NCBI GenBank assembly: GCA_964440935.1
Contig: CAYTTY010000021.1
Coordinates: forward strand, 1-57,321
Reading direction: 5' to 3'
Length of the DNA stretch: 57,321 nt
Origin: WJJR01 sp964440935
GTDB lineage: Bacteria; Zixibacteria; MSB-5A5; WJJR01
Part shown: piece by piece, positions 22,387 through 31,569 of the stretch
Position numbering within the stretch: the first letter of the stretch is position 1
Layout of the letters: each line of letters starts with the position of its first letter
Notes under the pieces: generated by a model
The model's input: the letters and a program-made list of their open reading frames with translations, nothing else
Told to the model about the DNA's origin: nothing
Databases searched by the model: none
Position numbers and translations under genes: made by a program

Positions 22387-24861
22387 TCACAAGATGGCCT
22401 GTTCATCGAAATCGGGCTTGCGTCCAATCACCGTAATGACCGTACCGACCAGCAGAATCATGCCACATACCATCGTCAGCCAGACACTCGTCATGAACAC
22501 GCCGTTATGGAATTCGAATGTAATCGTATGTTCCCCCGCACTTACAGGCACGGCACGGAAGGTGTAATCGGCGCGGTAGATCGGCAATTCCTGTCCGGTT
22601 TGATCGATTGCTTTCCATGCCGGGTAGTAGTTTTCCGATAGCCAGAGCAAACCATCACGCTCCGCCGTACATTCAACCACCATCCGATCGACATCCCACT
22701 CAACCACTCGAGCCGGATTAAACGGAATCAATGAGTCGCCCACCTGTTCCGGCTCCATACCGGTCACCAGCTGAGGCAGAATCAATTTGCTGCGCACGGG
22801 GAATTCCGGATTGCGCAACCGCTCGAGCGTGAGCGACGAATCGGCTTCCACTTCATAGTCGTAGAACACCGCCGCGCGTGGGAATGCATTCCGATTGCGA
22901 ATCACATACAGGCCCTGGCTTTGGCCGACCATCGCAAATTGCGCATCACTCAATGGTTGTGGTGCGACAATGAAAACGACATTAAGTAAATTCATCGTGG
23001 CCGGAACACTCAACAGGGCCGGCTGCGGATCGTGACGTCCGACAAAGTCATCATGTGTCAGCAGATGGTTCCCGTGCATGGCCGACGGCGAGATTTCCTC
23101 GATTCCGTGCAACGCGAGATAATTGTCCTCGAGTGTATTCGGCAAATTGAGCACGCGGTACGGTTCATTCGGTGCGTTCTGCTCGATCAAGTCGACAATC
23201 GGCCGCTCGGCATAATACGGATCGGGATTGACTGTCTGCACAAACCGCGCGTCAAACTGCCAGTTCGGTAACACGGCCAGTGCCGTCAGTCCGGCGATCA
23301 TCGGGCTCTTGCCGAGCTTGCCGTTCTGCCGCATCCAGAACAGACCGACCAATGCCCACAGTACCAATGTGCCGATAATGAAACCCGTGCTCATCGACGA
23401 CACATTGGCCTGCACGGCCATGGCCTTGTTCCCGGTGAGTTGATTGCCGACAAACGACGCCCACGTCGTCATGAACGATTCGCCCATCACCAGCGCCAAC
23501 AGCGCAATTGCGGTGTAGACACCGGCGATGATCGTCAGCACGCGCAACGGGTCAGTCGGATCGGTCTTGCCGGATTTGGCGCGACGCTCCTGACGCAGCA
23601 AGTCAATCGCACGCGCCGCCAGCACAATCCAACCAAAGGCAAACAGGAAGTTGATCATTGACGGTGCGCGGAATTTCTGCACCATCGGGACAAAGTGGAA
23701 GAACAATCGAAAGACAGGTGTCGAGCCCCCCATCGCATGCAGGAGGGCGATCAGCGACATCACAAAAAAGAACCACGTGGTCGCCTGCGGGCGCGCAATC
23801 ACACCGACAATCGCCAGCGCCACCGCCATCACACCGACCGCTTCCGAATTCAGCTTAAAGAAGTTTTTGCCCCAGTAGGTCGTCGGGCGTCCCTGCACAT
23901 TTTCGCCGGTCAGATCCGGGTTGACCTCCGAGAGCAGCTCTTCGGAATTCATCGACCACGATGTTGCCCAATCGTAACCGCCGCGACCCTCCGAATAGCG
24001 GATACGCTGCGAGTATTCGCCAAGGTACTCATACGGCGCCATCCACTGGACCGCCGCTGCGCCCAATGCCAACGCCACCGCTGCCGCAAAGAACACGATC
24101 GGAGTGATAATCTTCTTTAATTGGAAGCGGTGCACCTTCCAAAGCAGAAACAGGAAGTAGAGCCCCAATCCCCACGACGCGTAGTAGGCCATCTGCACGT
24201 GGGCCGTGAGCACCATGAGTGCATACACCAATCCAAATCCCAGAAACGGTCCTAATCGTCGCGACGTGGTCCCGCTGTGCAATGTCAAGAACGCCAATGG
24301 TGTCAACGCGGCGACAAACAGTTTACCGTCGTGACCGGGATAGATCAGCGATACCAGATTGGGCGCAAACATGTAGAGCGCACCGCCGATGAACGCGGCG
24401 ATGTCGGAACAGCCAATCCGTCGCAAAAACAAAAACATGAACACACCGGCCAGGAACACATGCAGGATCAACTTCAACCCGAGGGCATACGGTACCGGAA
24501 AAATCAGTTGCAGAATCGCCGCGGGGTAAAACATGTCGCCGTGCATCGCGTCGACATACGGCAGCCCGCCGTGAATGTACGGGTTCCACAACGGTACCCG
24601 TCCGTGCGACGACCAGAAATCGGCGGCAAACGAGCGGAAGAACACACCGGCTGACATCGAGTCGGTGCCGAACACCATCTCACCCGGCGAGAACAGCGCC
24701 CCGGAGAAGAAGATCACGGTGAGGAGCACATACCCGATAATCGCCCAGCGCACCGGATGCGCCGCCACCATCTTCGCCAGCCCCAACGACGGCCGTTCGG
24801 CGGACCGCGACGGGGGACGATGCTGGGCAGACGGTTTGGCTTTGGTCGCTTTCTTCGCCAT
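22387..24861 (-). CDS. YfhO-like multi-pass membrane protein
   Basis: Predicted 824-residue membrane protein with about a dozen hydrophobic segments. Residues about 30-480 look like a GT-C-type glycosyltransferase core: FSPGEMVFGTDSMS, RVPLWNPYIHGGLPYVDAMHG and FYPAAILQLIFPVPYALGL are typical of the YfhO/Bacteroidetes-type family. A large periplasmic part (about 540-780) ends with GEHTITFEFHNGVF and a last membrane helix. In Bacillus, YfhO takes part in glycosylating lipoteichoic acid; here the acceptor is unknown, perhaps a surface glycan. The N-terminal ~25 residues are basic. Confidence 0.82.
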   Translation of the reverse strand: MAKKATKAKPSAQHRPPSRSAERPSLGLAKMVAAHPVRWAIIGYVLLTVIFFSGALFSPGEMVFGTDSMSAGVFFRSFAADFWSSHGRVPLWNPYIHGGLPYVDAMHGDMFYPAAILQLIFPVPYALGLKLILHVFLAGVFMFLFLRRIGCSDIAAFIGGALYMFAPNLVSLIYPGHDGKLFVAALTPLAFLTLHSGTTSRRLGPFLGFGLVYALMVLTAHVQMAYYASWGLGLYFLFLLWKVHRFQLKKIITPIVFFAAAVALALGAAAVQWMAPYEYLGEYSQRIRYSEGRGGYDWATSWSMNSEELLSEVNPDLTGENVQGRPTTYWGKNFFKLNSEAVGVMAVALAIVGVIARPQATTWFFFVMSLIALLHAMGGSTPVFRLFFHFVPMVQKFRAPSMINFLFAFGWIVLAARAIDLLRQERRAKSGKTDPTDPLRVLTIIAGVYTAIALLALVMGESFMTTWASFVGNQLTGNKAMAVQANVSSMSTGFIIGTLVLWALVGLFWMRQNGKLGKSPMIAGLTALAVLPNWQFDARFVQTVNPDPYYAERPIVDLIEQNAPNEPYRVLNLPNTLEDNYLALHGIEEISPSAMHGNHLLTHDDFVGRHDPQPALLSVPATMNLLNVVFIVAPQPLSDAQFAMVGQSQGLYVIRNRNAFPRAAVFYDYEVEADSSLTLERLRNPEFPVRSKLILPQLVTGMEPEQVGDSLIPFNPARVVEWDVDRMVVECTAERDGLLWLSENYYPAWKAIDQTGQELPIYRADYTFRAVPVSAGEHTITFEFHNGVFMTSVWLTMVCGMILLVGTVITVIGRKPDFDEQAIL

Positions 24862-24931
24862 GCGGCGAAGGTAGGGGAAAATCTCCGAAGGACCAAGAAA
24901 TTCTAAATGAGATCCAGATCCCTCGCTGAGA

Positions 24932-25198
24932 TCAATACAGGTATCCTACTCGGTGAGAGCCCTTATCTGCCCCCACGATCGATAGGATGTCTCTGTCCCC
25001 ACGCCAATGCTCATGTCGTTCGAGAAACTCGAGAGCTTGCTCTACCATAGCTCTTACTGCAGGATCATTTTCGCGCCATGGACGTACTGTGGAATCATGC
25101 TGATCAGTGGTGTCCTCAGCATTAGTACCCGATGGCAGAATCTAGAACACCATGACGCCTACCAAGAGAAGGGCACAATGCCAGCACACTTTGAACAT
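24932..25198 (-). pseudogene. Possible small exported protein gene with an in-frame amber codon
   Basis: Starting 17 bp after the stop of the EIIA-CBS gene, a frame of 88 codons reads MFKVCWHCALLLVGVMVF, then TAG at 25142-25144, then ILPSGTNAEDTTDQHDSTV, RPWRENDPAVRAMVEQALEF and LERHEHWRGDRDI before a TGA. Apart from the amber codon, the N-terminus looks like a signal peptide with an NA-E cleavage site and the rest like a small acidic-basic soluble domain. GGGGAAG lies upstream. It is either a recently broken gene or a chance frame; I recognise no family. Nothing else is visible in the 353-bp gap 24862-25214. Confidence 0.35.
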
Positions 25199-25214
25199 GT
25201 TGCACACTTCCCCC

Positions 25215-26123
25215 CTACCCCCGAATCACCTTACTCACAATATCACGCCGCAGAATGATCCCGACCATGCTCCCGTCGCCGTCGACCACCGGTACACGGC
25301 GGATATTGCGGAAGAGCATTTGCGCGGCCGCTTCGACAATCGGCGTGTCTTCGGTCGTGGTGAACACGCGCATCGTCATGATGTCGCGGACTTTGATTTC
25401 GTCCTCACGACGCAGTAGTTCATCGAACGGTTCCATGTCCGGTGTCAGCGACATGTTCTGGATCAATGACTCGTAATTGGGGAGGGCGGCCTGGATCAGG
25501 TGCCGTTCGGAGATCATCCCGATTGGCTGGCCGCCATTGTCAATCACCGGCATGCCGGAGACATTGTAACGGTAAAACTTGTTGGCGGCGTCTTTGAGTG
25601 ATTCGTCGGGATTGGCCGAGATCACGTCGCGGTGCATGATGTCGCGCACCGTCAGGTGTTTGCGAATCGTGATGCCCGTATCCCATACCACCCGGATCAC
25701 CTCTTCGGGTGTTTCGGCGGCCAGCAGTTTGGGCAGGTTGCGTTCATCACGCGCTAAGGCAGCGAGCCCCGACAGTGTTTGCAGGTAGAGCTGTGCGATG
25801 TTGCGTGGTGTGAGCAGCAGACAAATCACATGTAGCGGTTTCTGATCGGGCGTCGGTGCTTTGATACCCTTTTTCGACAGGCCCATCGCGATGTGCATGT
25901 CGGACACCAGATCGGTGCGCGCATGCGGAAATGCAAAGCACCGTCCAAACGACGTGTTTTCGATTTCTTCGCGTTCGGCGATCGAACTCAGGATACCGGC
26001 CCGGTCCAGGTCGGGGTGTTGTGTGGTTACCAGGTCCATCAACTCATTGATGGCGGCGTTTTTGGAATCGCCTTTCAAATCGGCCGACACCATGGTCGGC
26101 TCCAACAGTGCAGCCAGTCTCAT
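25215..26123 (-). CDS. PTS EIIA (nitrogen/fructose type) domain fused to two CBS domains
   Basis: Predicted 302-residue cytoplasmic protein. Residues 1-150 are a PTS EIIA domain of the fructose/Ntr type, with the phosphorylatable His67 in FAFPHARTDLV. Residues about 160-215 (VRDIMHRDVISANPDESLKD, VSGMPVIDNGGQPIGMI) and about 245-300 (VRDIMTMRVFTTTEDTPIVE, RRVPVVDGDGSMVGI) are CBS domains, which bind adenine nucleotides. No EIIB/EIIC permease is near, so a regulatory role linking phosphotransfer and energy state is likelier than sugar uptake (inference). It overlaps the DUF502 gene by 4 bp. Confidence 0.9.
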   Translation of the reverse strand: MRLAALLEPTMVSADLKGDSKNAAINELMDLVTTQHPDLDRAGILSSIAEREEIENTSFGRCFAFPHARTDLVSDMHIAMGLSKKGIKAPTPDQKPLHVICLLLTPRNIAQLYLQTLSGLAALARDERNLPKLLAAETPEEVIRVVWDTGITIRKHLTVRDIMHRDVISANPDESLKDAANKFYRYNVSGMPVIDNGGQPIGMISERHLIQAALPNYESLIQNMSLTPDMEPFDELLRREDEIKVRDIMTMRVFTTTEDTPIVEAAAQMLFRNIRRVPVVDGDGSMVGIILRRDIVSKVIRG

Positions 26124-26797
26124 GAGGCCTCTGCCTCCGCGATCGTGGTGGGCGGCCCGTCGGCACGCGTCAGCTCCGGCGGCGTCGCGATACCGCCGGA
26201 CACCAAGGCCTTGATGATATCTTCATTCGATGTTGTCAACTCATACACTTCATTCGCGGGGACCATCACAACAAAGCCGGTCACCGGCGTCGGCGTTGAT
26301 GGCACAAACACCGCGATCAAGTCACCCGTGACCGGGCCGCTTTTAATCGACGTGCGCGCGGCGGCAAAGCCAATAGCGTACATCCCCTTCCGCGGATGTT
26401 CGATCAGCACCGCCCGATTGAACACATTCCGCTTTGGCAACGCCACCGCCTCGACCAGTTGTTTGGCGGCTGCGTAGATCGCCCGCACCAGCGGTGTACG
26501 CACAAACAGCAACTCGCCCAGCGAAAACAAGCGGGTCCCAATCAGGCTCCGTGCCAACAGCCCGACCAGCATGATCAGCAGAATCGTGGCAAGCAGCCCC
26601 ATGCCGGGAATCGAATACCCCAGCATCCGCCGCAGCAGCGGTTCGAGGATGCCGTCAACTTGCTTGAACAGGAAGTGCAGTACGATCAGGGTGACAATGA
26701 TCGGGACTGTGACCAAAACGCCGGACACAAACATCCGGCGAACCGTATCGACGATCTGTCGTCCGAAAGAATGCTGCTCGGGGGGCTCACTGTCCAT
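26120..26797 (-). CDS. DUF502 family membrane protein
   Basis: Predicted 225-residue protein with two membrane segments (FVSGVLVTVPIIVTLIVLHF and GLLATILLIMLVGLLARSLI) followed by a soluble domain. The family markers are GTRLFSLGELLFVRTPLVRA, IYAAAKQLVEAV, VFVPSTPTPVTGFVV and ALVSGGIATP. DUF502 members are common in bacteria and plants (COV-type), with no proven biochemical role. It is coupled to the EIIA-CBS gene by an ATGA overlap, so the two proteins may work together. Confidence 0.9.
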   Translation of the reverse strand: MDSEPPEQHSFGRQIVDTVRRMFVSGVLVTVPIIVTLIVLHFLFKQVDGILEPLLRRMLGYSIPGMGLLATILLIMLVGLLARSLIGTRLFSLGELLFVRTPLVRAIYAAAKQLVEAVALPKRNVFNRAVLIEHPRKGMYAIGFAAARTSIKSGPVTGDLIAVFVPSTPTPVTGFVVMVPANEVYELTTSNEDIIKALVSGGIATPPELTRADGPPTTIAEAEAS

Positions 26798-26928
26798 GTG
26801 TCACACCTGTGGTTCCGGCGAATCGAGGCCCACGCTATAGGGACACGTCACCGGAGTCAAGAACCATCGGTGTCCCTGATTCTTGTATCGGCAGATGGTG
26901 CACGGCGACAACCCGTTGGCTGCGCCGA

Positions 26929-27873
26929 TCACTCGAAGAGCGGCGGCGATGGACGCTCGGAATCGTCGTCACCCGAGCGTGCCTCAGGCGGTGGTTCCGA
27001 GGACGATGGCGCCTGTGCCGCAGCGGCGTACGCCGGTGCGCGCAAAACCAGGAACGCTTTGGTCCAGGCCGCCGAATCGAAGGTTCCGAAATAGGCGCCG
27101 GTCAACACAAAAAACGGGAGTAAAATGATGATGCCATAGAGAATCGCCAACGCCGGACTGATAAACCACATCGGGATCGCCGGAATCGCCAACGCCGCAC
27201 CGACTCCCATCACGCCGATCGCCACGGCGATGCTGATAGCAATCTTGACGAGCAACATCAGCAGTGACGGTTTCCATTGTGTCTTCACCAGTTCCCACCC
27301 GTCGCCGATCGACTGAATCACCCCACGCGTTTCCAGCGTGACAAATCGCTCCGCGTAGATCCAGATCGCGACGAACGTGAGAATCCCGACTAAACCGACC
27401 GGCAATGCTATCAGCAGAGAGACAATTCCCAGTGGCACCGCGATAACAAAACAGATGGCGACAAACGCTCCGATCACGATGACAAACGCCATCATCACGA
27501 CAATCTGCAGCAGCGTGACCCCCAGCATCTGCCAGAACCGCTTGAGCCCGAAGTCCCAGCCCGCACCGAGCCCGTGCTGGCCATTCGTTTCGATCTGGTA
27601 GACATCGTAAATGAGCGCCGACTTGCTGATCACGTGCAGGATCAAGACAATCAAGCCGATAGCCAAACCGATCAGGACGATGAGAACGATCGCCGCCATC
27701 AGCCAGTCGTAAGCCTGCTCGTAACCGCCGAGTCCTCCGGAGTCACCACGGTCAATCGGCAGATTGAGTGATGTTCCGCCGGCCGCAAATAGCCCGAACA
27801 ACCAGAGGTACTTGTACTTCCAGGCGAGCTTAAACGAGTCGCGAATAATGTCGGCAATCGGCAGTGAGATCAC
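26929..27873 (-). CDS. Unrecognised multi-pass membrane protein
   Basis: Predicted 314-residue inner-membrane protein. It starts with ADIIRDSFKLAWKYKYLWLFGLFAA and has about six hydrophobic segments. A polar acidic-proline tail (SSSEPPPEARSGDDDSERPS) ends the protein. The layout resembles DUF975 or glycerophosphodiesterase-type membrane domains, but I cannot assign it. It is 131 bp upstream of the DUF502 gene on the same strand and may belong to the same transcript. Confidence 0.75.
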   Translation of the reverse strand: MISLPIADIIRDSFKLAWKYKYLWLFGLFAAGGTSLNLPIDRGDSGGLGGYEQAYDWLMAAIVLIVLIGLAIGLIVLILHVISKSALIYDVYQIETNGQHGLGAGWDFGLKRFWQMLGVTLLQIVVMMAFVIVIGAFVAICFVIAVPLGIVSLLIALPVGLVGILTFVAIWIYAERFVTLETRGVIQSIGDGWELVKTQWKPSLLMLLVKIAISIAVAIGVMGVGAALAIPAIPMWFISPALAILYGIIILLPFFVLTGAYFGTFDSAAWTKAFLVLRAPAYAAAAQAPSSSEPPPEARSGDDDSERPSPPLFE

Positions 27874-28065
27874 GGGTCCCCCTCCGGATGGTGTCGGTTA
27901 CTGTCCCTGACGGCTTGACGCCCCGTCGTTCCCGTGGCCGGTCTGCGAGGAGTATACAGGAATCAATCAGGAAGGGCCAGACTAGATCGACTGATCATCG
28001 GTCGGGGCGTATCGAACACTCCCTTCCCGGCTACGGCGAAATTCGGCTGTTTGGGATTCGGAATT

Positions 28066-28141
<76 letters not shown>

Positions 28142-28190
28142 ACAAAATGCGATCTGGTGGTCTGGGCCCCGCCATCTCCGGGGGCCGAGA

Positions 28191-28265
28191 TGGTGAGGGT
28201 GGAAGGGATCGAACCTTCGACCACCTGATTAAAAGTCAGATGCTCTACCACTGAGCTACACCCCC
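28191..28265 (-). tRNA. tRNA-Lys (anticodon TTT)
   Basis: A complete cloverleaf: acceptor GGGGGTG/CACCCTC with one G-U pair, D arm GCTCAGTGGTAGAGC, anticodon loop CTTTTAA with anticodon TTT, T arm GGTTCGATCCC and an encoded CCA. It lies 49 bp upstream of the other lysine tRNA, with a short GC-rich hairpin (GGGCCCC...GGGGGCC) between them. The two are probably co-transcribed. Confidence 0.95.
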
Positions 28266-28481
28266 GGTCCACGCTGCCAAGCGCAGTTCTGTCGCGAAGC
28301 AGCGCCGTGGCGATTATACGGATCGTTTCAAGCGATGGTCAAAGGCATTTTGGCCTGTCAGTTAGTGCTGGGATCACCACGAGCGGTGTTTTCCCCACGA
28401 GCACCCACCTTGACATTCCCACCCGCAGACGGTTTTTTGCGCGATTACGCCTGAGACGTTGAACGACAAAAGGATGTGATG

Positions 28482-29888
28482 ATGAAATACGATTTGTGTG
28501 TGATTGGAGCAGGCCCCGGCGGCTATGTCGCCGCGATTCGCGCTGCGCAGTTGGGACTCAAAACCGCCGTGATCGAACGCGCCAAGGCCGGCGGCATCTG
28601 CACCTCGTGGGGATGTATCCCGTCAAAGGCACTCCTCCACGCCGCCAGCCTGATCCACGACATCAACAACGCCAAGGAGTATGGCATCTCCGCCGAGATC
28701 AACGATATCGATCTCGACAAGCTGCGTCAGAAGAAAGACCGTGTGGTCAAGCGGCTCGTCGGCGGCGTCGAGATGCTGCTGAAGAAGAACGGTGTCGACT
28801 GGATCGCCGGCGAGGCCAAGATCACCGGCAGGGAATCGATCAGTGTTACCGACGCTGACGGCAAGTCCCAGACGGTCGAGGCCAAGAACATCTGTATTGC
28901 CACCGGGGCGCGTCCGGTCGAGTTGCCACATCTGAAAGTTGATCACAAAACGATTGTTACCTATTTCGAGGCACTCGAAATCGATGGTTTACCCAAACAC
29001 CTTGTCGTTGTAGGCGGCGGCGCGATCGGCCTTGAAATGGCGGAGGTGTACGGGGCGCTGGGGTCGAAAGTGACGGTGGTCGAGATGATGGACACGGTAT
29101 TGCCCGGTCTTGATTCCGATCTGACCAAGGCCACCGCCGACATCCTCAAGAAACACGGCATCACCGTGATGACCGGCACCAAGGTTGCCGATGCCAAGCA
29201 GGGCAAAAACAAGAAATGGAAACTGACGCTCGAAGCATCCGACGGCAAGAAGCTCGATCCACTTGATGCCGACCGTGTCTTGGTCGCCGTCGGGCTCAAG
29301 CCGAACAGCGAGGATATCGGGTTGGACAAAGTTGGGGTGAAGACCGATCAGCGTGGGTTCATCGAAGTCAACGAGCAGATGCAAACAAGCGTGCCGAACA
29401 TCTACGCCATCGGCGATGTCACCGGGCGCAAGCTGCTGGCACACAAGGCCTCGCGCGAGGGCCATGTCGTCGCCGAGGTGGCGGCTGGTCATCATGCGAT
29501 CATGGACTACCGCGCCGTACCCGGGGCAGTCTTTCTCCATCCCGAAATCGCCACGGTTGGGATGACCGAGCAGGAAGCGAAGGACGCGGGACACACACTC
29601 AGCATCGGTAAATTCCCGCTGACCGCACTGGGACGCGCGGTGGCGACCGATAACATCAATGGGTTTGTCAAGATTATCGCCGACAAAGAGACCGACCGCG
29701 TGCTCGGCGTGCACATGGTCACCCCGACCGCTGGCGATATGATCGCGGAGGGGGCACTGGCGATAGAAATGGAAGCGACGGCCGAGGACCTGGCGGCGAC
29801 CATCCATGTGCACCCGACATTCTCCGAAGCGCTGATGGAATCATCGGCGATGTCGCGCGGGGAAGCGGTGCATGTGTTGCGGGGGTAG
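28482..29888 (+). CDS. lpdA: Dihydrolipoyl dehydrogenase
   Basis: Predicted 468-residue flavoprotein, the E3 component of 2-oxoacid dehydrogenases and the glycine cleavage system. YDLCVIGAGPGGYVAAIRAA binds FAD; the redox pair is in GGICTSWGCIPSKALLH, where most relatives have LNVGC, so the spacer between the two Cys is slightly unusual. VVVGGGAIGLEMAEVYGALG binds NAD, and IYAIGDVTG and HVHPTFSEALMES (catalytic His-Glu) complete the family set. Three start codons stand in a row (GTG ATG ATG); the last, at 28482, has AAAAGG at good distance. No E1/E2 genes are adjacent. Confidence 0.93.
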   Translation: MKYDLCVIGAGPGGYVAAIRAAQLGLKTAVIERAKAGGICTSWGCIPSKALLHAASLIHDINNAKEYGISAEINDIDLDKLRQKKDRVVKRLVGGVEMLLKKNGVDWIAGEAKITGRESISVTDADGKSQTVEAKNICIATGARPVELPHLKVDHKTIVTYFEALEIDGLPKHLVVVGGGAIGLEMAEVYGALGSKVTVVEMMDTVLPGLDSDLTKATADILKKHGITVMTGTKVADAKQGKNKKWKLTLEASDGKKLDPLDADRVLVAVGLKPNSEDIGLDKVGVKTDQRGFIEVNEQMQTSVPNIYAIGDVTGRKLLAHKASREGHVVAEVAAGHHAIMDYRAVPGAVFLHPEIATVGMTEQEAKDAGHTLSIGKFPLTALGRAVATDNINGFVKIIADKETDRVLGVHMVTPTAGDMIAEGALAIEMEATAEDLAATIHVHPTFSEALMESSAMSRGEAVHVLRG

Positions 29889-29921
29889 GGGGGGGACCCA
29901 ATGCACAAGGGTCTTTTATTA

Positions 29922-30000
29922 CGGGTGCCACGGGCCTTTAGGCCCGTGTACGTACGTTCTGTACAAAGCCCCTCCACGACCCTGAAGGCCCGTGGCACCC
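29922..30000. repeat. Palindromic repeat pair, family B
   Basis: GGGTGCCACGGGCCTTTAGG and, 60 bp on, CCTGAAGGCCCGTGGCACCC form an outer inverted repeat; each half also folds on itself (CGGGCCT/AGGCCCG). It fills the gap between lpdA and the MFS gene and ends about 35 bp before that gene's likely start. Confidence 0.75.
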
Positions 30001-30037
30001 AGTGGTCGATAACAGCACGAATAACTACCTCCATGCA

Positions 30038-31441
30038 ATGACTCCCGACTCCACTTCCGTCACCCCTCGTACCATTCTCATCGTCGCTACAGTCACGTCC
30101 TTTTTGACCCCGTTCATGGGCTCATCGATCAATGTGGCGTTGCCACCGATCGCCGAGGAGTTCGCCGCCGACGCCCTCACGATGAGTTGGGTACCCACCG
30201 TATACCTGCTCGCTGCCGCCGTCTTTCTCTTGCCGTTTGGACGATTGGCCGACATGCATGGCCGTAAACGCATTTTCACCATCGGGATCGCTGTCTACAC
30301 ACTGGGATCACTGTTTGCCGCGATGGCACCGTCGATTCTCTGGTTGATCATTCTGCGCATGGCCCAGGGGATCGGCGGATCGATGATTTTCGGGACCGGT
30401 GTCGCGATTGTTACGTCGGTTTATCCGGCGACACAGCGCGGACGCGCATTGGGAATCATCGTTGGTGCGGTGTATCTCGGATTGTCGTTGGGTCCGTTCA
30501 TCGGCGGTATTCTGACACATAACTTCGGCTGGCGCAGCCTGTTTCTGGTCAATGTGGTGATGGGGTTGGTTCCGCTGATCTTAGTACTCACCCGCGTGCA
30601 CGGTGAATGGCGTTCTGAAGATCGCGGACGATTTGACTTGGCTGGTGCGTTTATCTACGGCATCGCGTTGATCGCCCTGATGTATGGTTTCTCCCAGTTG
30701 CCTGGCACACAGGGTGCGATCTTTGCGGCGATGGGTGTTATCGGGATAGCGGTCTTTGTAATCTGGGAAGGACGGGTACCGTCACCACTTCTCCGGATGT
30801 CGTTGTTCCGTGAAAACACACTGTTCGCGTTTTCGAATCTCGCCGCGCTGATCAATTACAGCGCCACCTTCGCGGTCACGTTTCTGGTCAGCCTCTATCT
30901 GCAATACACCAAGGGATTCACCGCTCAGGATGCCGGTACGATACTGGTCGCACAGCCGGTCATGATGACGCTCCTGTCGCCGTGGGCGGGTCGGTTGTCG
31001 GATCGGATTCAATCACGCATTGTGGCATCGATTGGGATGGCGGCCACAGTGGCGGGTCTTCTACTGCTGTCGCTGATACATCAAGACTCGCCGATCTGGT
31101 ATGTCATCCTCTGTTTGATCTTCAATGGCATCGGTTTTGGACTGTTCTCATCGCCGAACACCAATGCCGTCATGGGATCGATCTCGAAGCAGTACTATGG
31201 TGTCGCCTCGGCGACCGTCGGCACGATGCGTTTGACCGGCCAGATGTTGAGTATGGGTATCGCGATGCTGGTGCTGGCGATCTTTGTCGGTCCGGTGGCC
31301 ATCACGCCCGAGTACTTTCCCGCGTTCATCGATAGTTGCCGCACAACGTTTTTGATTTTCGCCGGGTTCTGTATCATCGGCGTCTATGTGTCTTTGAAGC
31401 GGGGGAATGTAGAGATGGGGTCGGAGGACCAATACCGTTGA
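30038..31441 (+). CDS. MFS drug/proton antiporter, DHA2 (EmrB/QacA) type
   Basis: Predicted 467-residue transporter with about 14 hydrophobic segments. Motifs fit the DHA2 group: NVALPPIAEEF near the start (motif D1), GRLADMHGRKRIF (motif A), LRMAQGIGGSMIF (motif B) and LGLSLGPFIGGILT (motif C, an antiporter mark). An upstream in-frame GTG at 30002 lies inside the palindromic repeat, so the ATG at 30038 is chosen. Substrate unknown; multidrug export is the family expectation. Confidence 0.85.
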   Translation: MTPDSTSVTPRTILIVATVTSFLTPFMGSSINVALPPIAEEFAADALTMSWVPTVYLLAAAVFLLPFGRLADMHGRKRIFTIGIAVYTLGSLFAAMAPSILWLIILRMAQGIGGSMIFGTGVAIVTSVYPATQRGRALGIIVGAVYLGLSLGPFIGGILTHNFGWRSLFLVNVVMGLVPLILVLTRVHGEWRSEDRGRFDLAGAFIYGIALIALMYGFSQLPGTQGAIFAAMGVIGIAVFVIWEGRVPSPLLRMSLFRENTLFAFSNLAALINYSATFAVTFLVSLYLQYTKGFTAQDAGTILVAQPVMMTLLSPWAGRLSDRIQSRIVASIGMAATVAGLLLLSLIHQDSPIWYVILCLIFNGIGFGLFSSPNTNAVMGSISKQYYGVASATVGTMRLTGQMLSMGIAMLVLAIFVGPVAITPEYFPAFIDSCRTTFLIFAGFCIIGVYVSLKRGNVEMGSEDQYR

Positions 31442-31473
31442 AACGGTTTAGGAGCTGGTTCAGGCTTCCACAG

Positions 31474-31538
31474 CCACCCGGCTGAAGCCGGGTGGTAGAC
31501 TACATGAGGTCCGCTAACTCCCAGCTTCAGCCGGGTGG
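31474..31538. repeat. Inverted repeat CCACCCGGCTGAAGCCGGGTGG
   Basis: A 22-bp near-perfect hairpin at 31474-31495 (arms CCACCCGGCT and AGCCGGGTGG) is followed 26 bp later by a half copy (CAGCTTCAGCCGGGTGG). It lies between the convergent MFS and CPA2 antiporter genes and may act as a bidirectional transcript end. Its sequence differs from families A and B. Confidence 0.65.
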
Positions 31539-31569
31539 TCGTCAGAACGATATGAATTGTAAACCCGTT

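Noticed and set aside
25007..25258. Plus-strand frame of 83 codons between the YfhO-like and EIIA-CBS genes
   Set aside because: No RBS, no motif, and it overlaps the end of the EIIA-CBS gene.
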